Positions 42,051 through 48,923 of a stretch of DNA of 48,923 nt are shown here, piece after piece (within the stretch, counting starts at the first letter, position 1; every line of letters begins with the position of its first letter). Source of the stretch: Solobacterium sp. (lineage in GTDB: Bacteria > Bacillota_I > Bacilli_A > Erysipelotrichales > Erysipelotrichaceae). The position numbers and the translations under genes were made by a program. Location: NCBI GenBank assembly GCA_017512555.1, contig JAFWFE010000071.1, positions 1-48,923 of the forward strand, in the 5' to 3' direction. Below the pieces are notes generated by a model that saw nothing but the letters and a program-made list of their open reading frames with translations, was not told the DNA's origin and searched no databases.

Positions 42051-44111
42051 TTATCTCTGTACTTTCTTCACTTTATATTTACTTCCTGTATACAGGGATA
42101 CTGTACAGCCTTCCGTAGCTTCATCAAATTCCGGACTCTGCCAGTACTGAAGTAAGACATAATCCACATCATATTCCTTCAGATACCCGCAGCTCTTTGT
42201 GTAATCGGGATCTTCTTCCTCCAGCCAGTCTTCCTGTTTACGGGCAATCTGGTAGAATTCTTCATTCACCCTGTCCAACGGATAATGATAATGCCAAGGT
42301 CCGAAGATCTGATACGCTTCCGGGATATACGTCAGTGTAGCGCTGCTCTGGGAGATCAATACAGGCTGCCTGTCTGTAATCGTATCTGTCTCTTCTTTCA
42401 GCACAAGGATTGCCTGACGCTCATCCGGATCAATCTTATAAATCCCATCCACGGATTTACCTCCGCGTATATAGACCCAGTAAATCCCCGTAGTCTGATC
42501 CAGCATGAAGGATCCGACATTCCCGAGTATGGTGGCGAAGATCAGAAATCCGCATAACACAGGTACAGCATATTTCTTCTTTTCAATCTTCCGGGAGATC
42601 AGATCCAGGAAGAAGATCTCAGTCAGAGGATTAAACAACGTCATGAAGTTCCGGTAGAAGACCATGCCGGTAATCGTTTTCTGTAACAGGATCATACACA
42701 GAGGATTCAGGAAGTATACCAGCATCATGATCGTAAACGCGCGCATCCAGCGTTCATCATCGCCGATACTTTCAGGTTTTGCGAGTATGATCAGGATCAC
42801 ACCTGCCCACCGCAGTACATTTACCAGACCATCCAGCCACTCACTGTGAATAAACAGATAATCGGTCATCATATCCAGATGTCGGAAATCCCAGAAATAG
42901 TATGAGTAGGAAGTAAAGTCTGATTTCTCAATCAGATGGATCACAAATGAGCCAGCCGCAAACATCACCGGCACAAGAATAAAGAAAATCTGTTTCCCGT
43001 ATTTCGCGAAGAAATCTTCACCAAGCGCGAGGATCCGGTTTTGCGGACGAAGCGCAAGATAGACAAGTAAGCCAACGTAGAGTACGGCCAGAAGGATTCC
43101 TGCCTTCGGGGATACTCTGGATAAGAACGCCAGCACATAACAGACCATCGGCAAGATCAGCCAGATCATATCATGTAAAGCGTGTGGTTTCTTCCGCGCA
43201 AAGAGATACCCTGCCAGAGAGAACATCACCGCAAAACTCATGAACAGGAAACTGGAAGAACACGCAAACCCGGCTGCCAGAGGGAACCACAGCAGCCACT
43301 TGATCTGATCTGTACCGTCTCTCTGCCAGCGCATGATGATGTACAGCAGTAACAGGATAAACAGACCGCGGAATGTATTCCCGTAGAACGCAAACGCAAT
43401 ATCCCAGTAGAAGAAATTCGCATAGAATAACGCAAAGACCAGGACCACGATACGGAAGAGCTTGTTTGTGCTGCGCATACTCTTTACTGCGGACACGATC
43501 AGGGCATTGGTACACATATTGTACAAAAGCCCCAACCCCCAGACCGATACCACAAGATTACTGACATAGGAGGATGAACCTAGTACAAAGTGCGGCGCAT
43601 TCACCAGCCAGCACACAAAAGATCCGAAGTGATAATACCCCTGGAACAGATAGTATACGTTCCATTCCTGACCACGTAATCCCGTAGACAAATCATACAT
43701 GTTTATCGCAGGCGCATTGATATTCAGGGCGATATAGTTCAGGTATGTTGTGCTGTCAGCGTAATCCAGATCCACATACATCCTGGAGAAGACCACGAAG
43801 AATACCGCCGCAGCCCCAAGCACGATCAATGTGTCAATACTGCACAGTGAACGTACAACATCTTTAAACGACCACAGCGTCATCGCCAGTGATACAGCTA
43901 ATACCGCCAGAGATATACCGATGATCCAGGCAAAGGACAGGTTCAGAGAGATCGGGATATAGTACAGCGTCTGTAATACACCGAGGATCGCCGCAAAGCC
44001 CAGGGGAGCCGCAAGTCCTCTTCGTTCAACCTTGAACCGGTTCAGCAGAAAAACACCGGTACCTTCCGACAACAACATCAATACAGCAACTACAATCAGT
44101 ATTCTTTTCAT
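42051..44111 (-). CDS. Large polytopic membrane protein, unknown function
   Basis: A 686-residue protein of about 14 hydrophobic helices with the long, aromatic-rich loop YADSTTYLNYIALNINAPA and RGQEWNVYYLFQGYYHF. After the last helix (about 545) comes a roughly 130-residue soluble C-terminal domain. The design resembles GT-C-type glycosyltransferases or DUF-type membrane proteins of Bacillota, with an acidic loop motif (VDLDYADS) after the first helices, but I see no definite glycosyltransferase signature. No partner is apparent. Confidence 0.6.
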   Translation of the reverse strand: MKRILIVVAVLMLLSEGTGVFLLNRFKVERRGLAAPLGFAAILGVLQTLYYIPISLNLSFAWIIGISLAVLAVSLAMTLWSFKDVVRSLCSIDTLIVLGAAAVFFVVFSRMYVDLDYADSTTYLNYIALNINAPAINMYDLSTGLRGQEWNVYYLFQGYYHFGSFVCWLVNAPHFVLGSSSYVSNLVVSVWGLGLLYNMCTNALIVSAVKSMRSTNKLFRIVVLVFALFYANFFYWDIAFAFYGNTFRGLFILLLLYIIMRWQRDGTDQIKWLLWFPLAAGFACSSSFLFMSFAVMFSLAGYLFARKKPHALHDMIWLILPMVCYVLAFLSRVSPKAGILLAVLYVGLLVYLALRPQNRILALGEDFFAKYGKQIFFILVPVMFAAGSFVIHLIEKSDFTSYSYYFWDFRHLDMMTDYLFIHSEWLDGLVNVLRWAGVILIILAKPESIGDDERWMRAFTIMMLVYFLNPLCMILLQKTITGMVFYRNFMTLFNPLTEIFFLDLISRKIEKKKYAVPVLCGFLIFATILGNVGSFMLDQTTGIYWVYIRGGKSVDGIYKIDPDERQAILVLKEETDTITDRQPVLISQSSATLTYIPEAYQIFGPWHYHYPLDRVNEEFYQIARKQEDWLEEEDPDYTKSCGYLKEYDVDYVLLQYWQSPEFDEATEGCTVSLYTGSKYKVKKVQR

Positions 44112-44247
44112 TTGTCACTCCGGTTCTATGACTACTTTATAATCATAACATTAATCTCAGGAATTCCTGCAGATACAGGTGCGGTTTTCTCCAAAAGTCC
44201 GTTACAATAGATACAGAAGAATACTTATCACAAAGGAGGAAATACTC

Positions 44248-44760
44248 ATGGAATTCAAAGATGTCATAAAAAACCGGTACTCTTGCAAAAAGTACTCGGA
44301 TCGTCAGGTAGAGCCTGAAAAACTAGACTATATTCTGGAAGCAGGACGTCTGGCACCGACAGCAAAGAATCTTCAGGAACAACATATCTATGTGATTCAG
44401 ACCCCGGAAATGCTTGCGAAGGTTGATGCGCTGACACCTTGCCGGTATGGCGCGCCTACCATTGTTGTCGTAGCGTTTGACAGTAAGAATGTATTCACTT
44501 ATCCGGGAGGAAAACGTGATTCCGGTGTGGAAGATGCCACGATTGTCGCAACCCACATGCTTCTGGCAGCCGCAGACGCAGGAGTAGACAGCTGCTGGCT
44601 CAACTTCTTAGATCCGGAGATAGCAGCCAAAGAACTTGGTCTTCCGGAAAATGAAGAAGTATTGATGTTCATGGATCTGGGTTATGCCGCAGAAGGTGCA
44701 GGACCTCTGCCTAACCATACTAACCGCAAGGCGCTGGAAGAAACGGTTACCTACCTGTAA
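44248..44760 (+). CDS. Nitroreductase-family protein
   Basis: A 170-residue FMN-dependent nitroreductase-fold protein from the ATG at 44248, which has AAAGGAGG upstream; the open frame back to 44179 has none. The N-terminal RYSCKKYSDRQV carries the usual FMN-phosphate arginine, and EAGRLAPTAKNLQ and AADAGVDSCWL are typical. It is shorter than classic NfsB proteins. Physiological substrate unknown. Divergent from the large membrane-protein gene. Confidence 0.82.
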   Translation: MEFKDVIKNRYSCKKYSDRQVEPEKLDYILEAGRLAPTAKNLQEQHIYVIQTPEMLAKVDALTPCRYGAPTIVVVAFDSKNVFTYPGGKRDSGVEDATIVATHMLLAAADAGVDSCWLNFLDPEIAAKELGLPENEEVLMFMDLGYAAEGAGPLPNHTNRKALEETVTYL

Positions 44761-44783
44761 ACCGGCAAATACACATAGCAAAC

Positions 44784-44826
44784 AAAAAAGTCTTTTCTGA
44801 TCCTCAGGATCAAAGAAGACTTTTTT
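44784..44826. terminator. Bidirectional terminator
   Basis: Long stem AAAAAAGTCTT...AAGACTTTTTT with an inner TGATCC/GGATCA stem, between the converging nitroreductase and ccsA genes. Confidence 0.85.
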
Positions 44827-44829
44827 AAT

Positions 44830-45639
44830 TTACATCAGCCGGCTCAGAACCACTCCGTAGGAATGTAAACCGGGAATAATCGTATTCACACCAATAAAAG
44901 TAAATAGCACGACCGGTACGGCAATTACTGCAAACCATGCCATCTTCACACCGGTCATCTTCCGGCTGAGACGGAGATGCAGGCAGATTGCATACAAGAT
45001 CCAGGTAATGAGCGCCCATACTTCCTTAGGATCCCAGGTCCAGAACGAAGACCACGCTTCTTCTGCCCAGATTGCCCCAATCACGATCGTTACCGTGAGC
45101 AGCAGCAATCCTATCGCAATCAGACGATAGATAAAGTAATCAATCTCCGGCAGACGTTCATCTTCTTTATCCTTCTTATGAATCAGGATATACCGGATAC
45201 CGGAGGCTCCTGCCAGCATGAATGACGCATACGCGAACGCAGCACTGCCGATATGTGATACAAACCAGACACTACGCAGTGCCGGCATCAGTTCATGGAT
45301 TTCTCTAGGCAATAAAGCCGCATAAAGATAGATTGCCCAGGCCATGATCATTGCTACGGTAGTGATCCACTCCAGTCCAAGACGGTAATGCAGGAATACA
45401 AGGATCACGGATATTCCCCAGGAGAACATCACCGCGAATTCAAATTGATTGGCCATAGGTACCCTTCCCGCCTGTATACCACGCATGACCAGATATACCG
45501 TATGTGCCGCAAATCCTGCCATGAAGATCATCCAGGATGCTTTGGTCAATCCATCCTTCTTCCACACCTGTCCAAAGAACCGCAAAACCATACCAAGGAA
45601 ATACAGTCCTATACCTCCAAAAAAGAATACATCCAACAT
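44830..45639 (-). CDS. ccsA: Cytochrome c biogenesis protein CcsA/ResC (system II heme channel)
   Basis: A 269-residue, roughly eight-helix membrane protein carrying the WWD signature of heme-handling proteins (WSSFWTWDPKEVWALITW). With ResB it exports heme and attaches it to CxxCH motifs outside the membrane. Conserved histidines flank the WWD region, for example in WFVSHIGSA and LHSYGV. Start 6 bp after resB stops. Last gene of the nrfA-resB-ccsA cluster. Confidence 0.9.
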   Translation of the reverse strand: MLDVFFFGGIGLYFLGMVLRFFGQVWKKDGLTKASWMIFMAGFAAHTVYLVMRGIQAGRVPMANQFEFAVMFSWGISVILVFLHYRLGLEWITTVAMIMAWAIYLYAALLPREIHELMPALRSVWFVSHIGSAAFAYASFMLAGASGIRYILIHKKDKEDERLPEIDYFIYRLIAIGLLLLTVTIVIGAIWAEEAWSSFWTWDPKEVWALITWILYAICLHLRLSRKMTGVKMAWFAVIAVPVVLFTFIGVNTIIPGLHSYGVVLSRLM

Positions 45640-45645
45640 ATACTT

Positions 45646-46869
45646 CTACTCCTTCTCTTTTTTCAAGACAGACTTCAATCTTAGCTCTAGTCCTTCAGCT
45701 TTCTGACTGCAGATTCGATAGCCGGCAGGTGTGACCAGCACAACAACAGGAATCCATAAGAACGTTACTGCCAGCCCAAAGACCAAAACCAGTACCGCAA
45801 TCAACAGGAACAGGTTGATGTACGCAGGAGATTTCTTTATCCGAAGTCCCGGATATTCCACGGGATCTTCAAAGTAGTAGGTATAGTCACCGACATCAAT
45901 ACTATCTCCGGGAAACGCAAGCATCGCTTCTTGTCCGGTTTCATTGATCACCACAAATACATACACCGGATTCTCATATCTTCCGGAAGTCGATGTAATC
46001 AGCTGCATCCCTTCTTCCGTCTCTGTAAAGCCCGGATACAGATTGTCTATCAGTATCCCGGTTTTCCCGTCAGATGACAGGAAGTCCTGACTTTCGATAT
46101 TGAACGTATCCTGATGATTCTTCTTGTCCCTGACCGTGATTCTCCCAATCGTTCCGTATGTCTGCTGGTATACCTTGTATTGTCCTGCAGATGCTGGGTG
46201 ATTCACGGATACTTCTGTCAGTCCGCTCTCCTTCTCGTTTGGAAGAATTATATTCACTACACTCTTATAATCCAATCTTCCTGTACTATCTGTGATGGAG
46301 AAAGTATCCACATAAATCTCCGTACCATCTTCCAATACCAGTGATTCCTTGGGCATACATGTCTGATCCGTAATCTTCGGCAGGCTCATACCCAGCGCAA
46401 AGAAGACCACAGTAAACAAAATTCCCAGATGGGTGATAAATGTACCATAACGACCAAATCCGTTCTTGTAGTAGACTGTACGGTCTCCTGTCTGTCTGGT
46501 ATGACAACGCATACGTACAAGCTCCAGCCTGACTTTATCCAGCGATTCCGGGTCCAGTTCAACAGTTTCTTTTCCCTGTAAAGCCGTTTCGACCAGATCT
46601 TCTTCATTGATCCTGCGGAAACGCACAATGGAACATAACGTGAGATTGATACACAGAAGAATCACGGTTACCACAAAATACCAGCTGGTAAAGATCCTGT
46701 TTAATCCCAGAGTGAGAATCACCTGATAGTACGAAGGATAACTCCTTACATAGTACATTACTTCATTATTCTGTGGTATTACGCTTCCTGCCACAGAGAA
46801 AAGAATGATCAATCCCAGAAGGATGACCCCGAATGTCATTGAACGCAGAAATGTATTGATCTTTTTCAT
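45646..46869 (-). CDS. resB: Cytochrome c biogenesis protein ResB (system II)
   Basis: A 407-residue ResB: N-terminal helices (FGVILLGLIILFSVAGSVIPQ), FTSWYFVVTVILLCINLTLC, a third helix near ITHLGILFTVVFFALGM, a large extracytoplasmic domain (about 165-340) and a final helix near 345-375. It works with CcsA in heme delivery. The only multi-heme substrate in the window is NrfA, encoded 138 bp upstream on the same strand; a hairpin lies between. Confidence 0.88.
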   Translation of the reverse strand: MKKINTFLRSMTFGVILLGLIILFSVAGSVIPQNNEVMYYVRSYPSYYQVILTLGLNRIFTSWYFVVTVILLCINLTLCSIVRFRRINEEDLVETALQGKETVELDPESLDKVRLELVRMRCHTRQTGDRTVYYKNGFGRYGTFITHLGILFTVVFFALGMSLPKITDQTCMPKESLVLEDGTEIYVDTFSITDSTGRLDYKSVVNIILPNEKESGLTEVSVNHPASAGQYKVYQQTYGTIGRITVRDKKNHQDTFNIESQDFLSSDGKTGILIDNLYPGFTETEEGMQLITSTSGRYENPVYVFVVINETGQEAMLAFPGDSIDVGDYTYYFEDPVEYPGLRIKKSPAYINLFLLIAVLVLVFGLAVTFLWIPVVVLVTPAGYRICSQKAEGLELRLKSVLKKEKE

Positions 46870-46953
46870 TTTTCCTGTATTTCTAAATAAACCTGTTAGT
46901 AGTATAGCATTTTACCGTGATAAATTTCCATTACGGCAAACACGGATAGGAAA

Positions 46954-46978
46954 GGGATGAAGTAATAAGCTTCATCCC
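46954..46978 (-). terminator. Hairpin between nrfA and resB
   Basis: Perfect 9-bp stem GGGATGAAG/CTTCATCCC with a 7-nt loop, followed on the minus strand by TTTCC only. It may terminate part of the nrfA transcripts or protect the nrfA 3' end. Confidence 0.6.
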
Positions 46979-47007
46979 AGTATTCTGATCAAGTTGCAAT
47001 TTAATAA

Positions 47008-48288
47008 TTACTTCAGATAAGAATTCGCTTCATCAAGATATGCCTGTGCTTTATCCAGACAGTCGTTTGTCAATCTGGAGTTGTGAGCACCTTCACTGTT
47101 CTCCACGAATACATAGTCCCAGAACCACTGCGCATTTCTGCTTGCCAGACGTGCTTTTTCCAGGGTTTCGCCTTCGATCTTGCCGTCCGCAATTGCCTGA
47201 GCCAGATCTTTATCCAGCTGTTCCAGCGCATTTCCAAGTTCATTTTCACGAGCTCTTGTGGCATCCTGGATATTCTTGACAAACCCCGCAAGATCACTGT
47301 GGCACTGACTGCAGTTATTCTTTACCAGATCCGGATTTTCCAAAGGACTTACCCAGTAATGGTTTGTGAATACCGTACCGTCTTCCGCCTTGATTTGAGG
47401 CATATGACAATCCGCACAGGTAAATGTACTTGCGTGTACACTTCCTGCCCCCAGATATGTCTCAAATTCAGGATGCTGGACCTTCAGCTTACGCACACCT
47501 GTATCCGCGTCAACCCAGTCCGCAAACATATTGCCTTCGCCGTCAACCAGAGAATTCTCGTACATAAGAGAATCTTCCGGAGAGAACTGAGATAAGCCAT
47601 GATAAGAAACCGTCGTAGCCTTGGTTGCCGGATCAAAGTAGTACTCTGTATGACACTGCGCGCATACCAGATTTGCCGCATCCACCTTGCTCAGATCATC
47701 TCCCAGTGCATTTACCACATACGGATGAGTCACATACAGCACACCGGGTTCATTCGCATGACAGTGGAAACAACCGAACGTATCTGTTGTCTGGGCTTCC
47801 ATATCCTCGAATGCCATCGCATACGCACTGTCGCCGTCATTCAGTACTTTGGCGGTAAACTCGGAAGTCTTACAGGTAAAGCAGTTCGCCAGTTTATGCG
47901 GACGTCCTGTACTTGTGACATCCTCAAGGACATAGGTGTGACCTCTGGCACTGCCGTAAGAAATCGCAAATCCATATCCCTCATATAAAGTCTTAATGTA
48001 CGGATTCTCTGCGATATAATCATGAATTTCACTGTTTTCATCATTCATGACATACGTTTTATATTCGTTAGGATACTGTTCCGCCCAGTCGGAAGCTTTC
48101 ATTACCTTAACACCTGTCCCCTGTTCAGGAACAAGAGCAGTCACTTTTTCTCTTGGTGTAGGTGCTCCGCCATGGCTTTCGGTTGCCACAGTCTGCGGAG
48201 CAAAAGGTTTTGCTGTTAAACCAAGAACAATCGCCAGCGCAAACAAACCGCCAACCATCATTTTTTCTGCCTGAATTTTCTGTCCCAT
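47008..48288 (-). CDS. nrfA: Ammonia-forming cytochrome c nitrite reductase NrfA
   Basis: A 426-residue pentaheme protein. The catalytic heme site is CFTCK (C136, C139, K140), the hallmark of NrfA. The other hemes are at CFHCH 173-177, CAQCH 209-213, CADCH 291-295 and CSQCH 326-330. Active-site elements include R115, EYYF (E215-Y217) and KVQH (K269, Q271, H272), the last two sets matching the Ca2+-site type. Residues 11-33 are a signal or anchor helix. It reduces nitrite to ammonium outside the membrane. The start at 48288 is fixed by AGGAG 8 bases upstream, rather than the longer frame to 48357. No NrfH electron donor is encoded nearby. Confidence 0.93.
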   Translation of the reverse strand: MGQKIQAEKMMVGGLFALAIVLGLTAKPFAPQTVATESHGGAPTPREKVTALVPEQGTGVKVMKASDWAEQYPNEYKTYVMNDENSEIHDYIAENPYIKTLYEGYGFAISYGSARGHTYVLEDVTSTGRPHKLANCFTCKTSEFTAKVLNDGDSAYAMAFEDMEAQTTDTFGCFHCHANEPGVLYVTHPYVVNALGDDLSKVDAANLVCAQCHTEYYFDPATKATTVSYHGLSQFSPEDSLMYENSLVDGEGNMFADWVDADTGVRKLKVQHPEFETYLGAGSVHASTFTCADCHMPQIKAEDGTVFTNHYWVSPLENPDLVKNNCSQCHSDLAGFVKNIQDATRARENELGNALEQLDKDLAQAIADGKIEGETLEKARLASRNAQWFWDYVFVENSEGAHNSRLTNDCLDKAQAYLDEANSYLK

Positions 48289-48328
48289 GATATTTCTCCT
48301 GTGTTTTGTGATGGTGCCATCTAATATA

Positions 48329-48357
48329 ATAGTACAATTGAATGTCTGCTGTGTCAA
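48329..48357 (-). promoter_or_regulatory. Promoter of nrfA
   Basis: On the minus strand: consensus -35 TTGACA at 48357-48352, a 17-bp spacer and -10 TACTAT at 48334-48329, giving a leader of about 35 nt before the ATG. Confidence 0.65.
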
Positions 48358-48366
48358 AAGACAGCA
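48347..48366. promoter_or_regulatory. Dyad over the nrfA -35 box
   Basis: TGCTGT-N8-ACAGCA inverted repeat centred on the -35 of the nrfA promoter, a position suited to a repressor of nitrite-reductase expression. The cognate regulator is not identifiable. Confidence 0.4.
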
Positions 48367-48386
48367 AAGAAGACTTTTTTTATTAA

Positions 48387-48923
48387 CTATACTTCGGTAC
48401 CTGCCATTGAATATGCGATATTCAGCGCATGGTCAGAACAACGTTCCAGGTCTACAGACATATCGGTAAAGATCAGACCACCCTGAGGATCGCATCCTTC
48501 TTTCACCAGACGTACCAGGTGATTATTGATGATCTCTTCTTTCTTCCGGTCAACCTTTTCTTCAATATCATCCGCCTCAGGAAGACGTTCTGTAAGTTCC
48601 TGATCAAAAATTAACAGAGATAACTCTACAGAACGCAGGGTCAGATCCGATAATTCTTTTAGTTCGTTCATCGCAACCGGTGAGATCTTAGCCTTTCCTT
48701 CACGGAGTTTCTCCTCATATTCGATGATATTCTCCGCATGGTCAGAGATACGCTCAATGTCATCTACAGTCCGGATCATTCTGTACAGACGAGCCATATA
48801 CTTCGGTGACAGATCGAGAGAACGTAATTCAACAAGCTTATCTACGATTGCTGCTGCAAGGTAGTCCACAGTCTCTTCCGTGGTTTCTACTTGTGCCGCT
48901 TTCTCCGGGTCATGGTTGAAGAA
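48387..48923 (-). CDS. Na/Pi cotransporter, PhoU-like C-terminal domain (partial)
   Basis: The last 178 codons of a larger gene that enters from the right edge; the stop is at 48387. The helical sequence with IRTVDDIERISDHAENI, LRSVELSL and MSVDLERCSDHALNIAYS is the twin-repeat PhoU domain, whose E/DxxxD motifs bind metals. In Na/Pi cotransporters of the NptA type this domain follows the membrane part. A free-standing PhoU cannot be excluded because the 5' end is missing. Confidence 0.75.
   Translation of the reverse strand, partial: FFNHDPEKAAQVETTEETVDYLAAAIVDKLVELRSLDLSPKYMARLYRMIRTVDDIERISDHAENIIEYEEKLREGKAKISPVAMNELKELSDLTLRSVELSLLIFDQELTERLPEADDIEEKVDRKKEEIINNHLVRLVKEGCDPQGGLIFTDMSVDLERCSDHALNIAYSMAGTEV

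Noticed and set aside
47083..47595. 170-codon open frame on the plus strand
   Set aside because: Antisense to nrfA; Cys- and His-rich only because it mirrors heme-motif codons.
1..48923. tRNA, rRNA or known riboswitches
   Set aside because: I saw no cloverleaf, rRNA core sequence or recognised riboswitch core in the intergenic regions by eye; a covariance-model search could not be run.

Overview
The window reads as a chromosomal segment of a low-to-mid GC Gram-positive anaerobe or facultative anaerobe (Bacillota, possibly a gut Erysipelotrichia- or Clostridia-like lineage; family not provable here). Reasons: strong AGGAGG-type ribosome binding sites, CcpA-type cre sites, a ResB/CcsA (system II) cytochrome c maturation pair, AraM-like glycerol-1-phosphate dehydrogenase, and many LysR regulators and small hydrolases. 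Nearly all genes lie on the minus strand.

Region 1 (1-14.7 kb) begins with the end of an IS3-family element, then an enoate-reductase-like flavoenzyme, a LysR gene divergent from an isopropylmalate/tartrate-dehydrogenase-like gene, and a compact seven-gene minus-strand operon: a 2-hydroxycarboxylate transporter, a small membrane protein, three alpha/beta hydrolases and two tandem HMG-CoA-lyase-like enzymes. Upstream are a C45-type hydrolase, another LysR gene and a divergent LacI gene. I see one 16-bp palindrome type, G(A/G)TAAA-N4-TTTA(C/T)C, at three places: in front of the dehydrogenase, at the start point of the transporter operon and in the LysR/LacI intergenic region. This suggests a LacI-controlled regulon for uptake and hydrolysis of esterified hydroxycarboxylates, with a cre site in the transporter promoter.

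Region 2 (14.8-25.3 kb) holds an EamA exporter, a serine hydrolase/C45 hydrolase pair, a CitE-like lyase with a DASS-type transporter (cre site at the promoter), two translationally coupled LysR genes, a decayed LysR-CitE hybrid gene and a SudA/GltD-like oxidoreductase.

Region 3 (25.5-33.5 kb) carries a secreted phosphodiester-glycosidase-like protein, an S9 peptidase, a NUDIX hydrolase, a DUF362 protein, a second EamA exporter, and a nucleoside-hydrolase-like gene flanked by two ~310-bp direct repeats. Each repeat encodes a tiny hydrophobic peptide and has the architecture of a type I toxin mRNA, including complementary 5' and 3' ends. This is the most novel-looking element.

Region 4 (33.5-44.8 kb) has citrate lyase citD-citE-citF without its accessory genes, a HAD phosphatase/glycerol-1-phosphate dehydrogenase/ribulokinase operon resembling araL-araM-araB, a third EamA exporter, an aldo/keto reductase, a large polytopic membrane protein and a nitroreductase. 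Region 5 (44.8-48.9 kb) is a nitrite-ammonification unit, nrfA-resB-ccsA, with no nrfH, followed at the right edge by the C-terminal PhoU-like part of a probable Na/Pi cotransporter.
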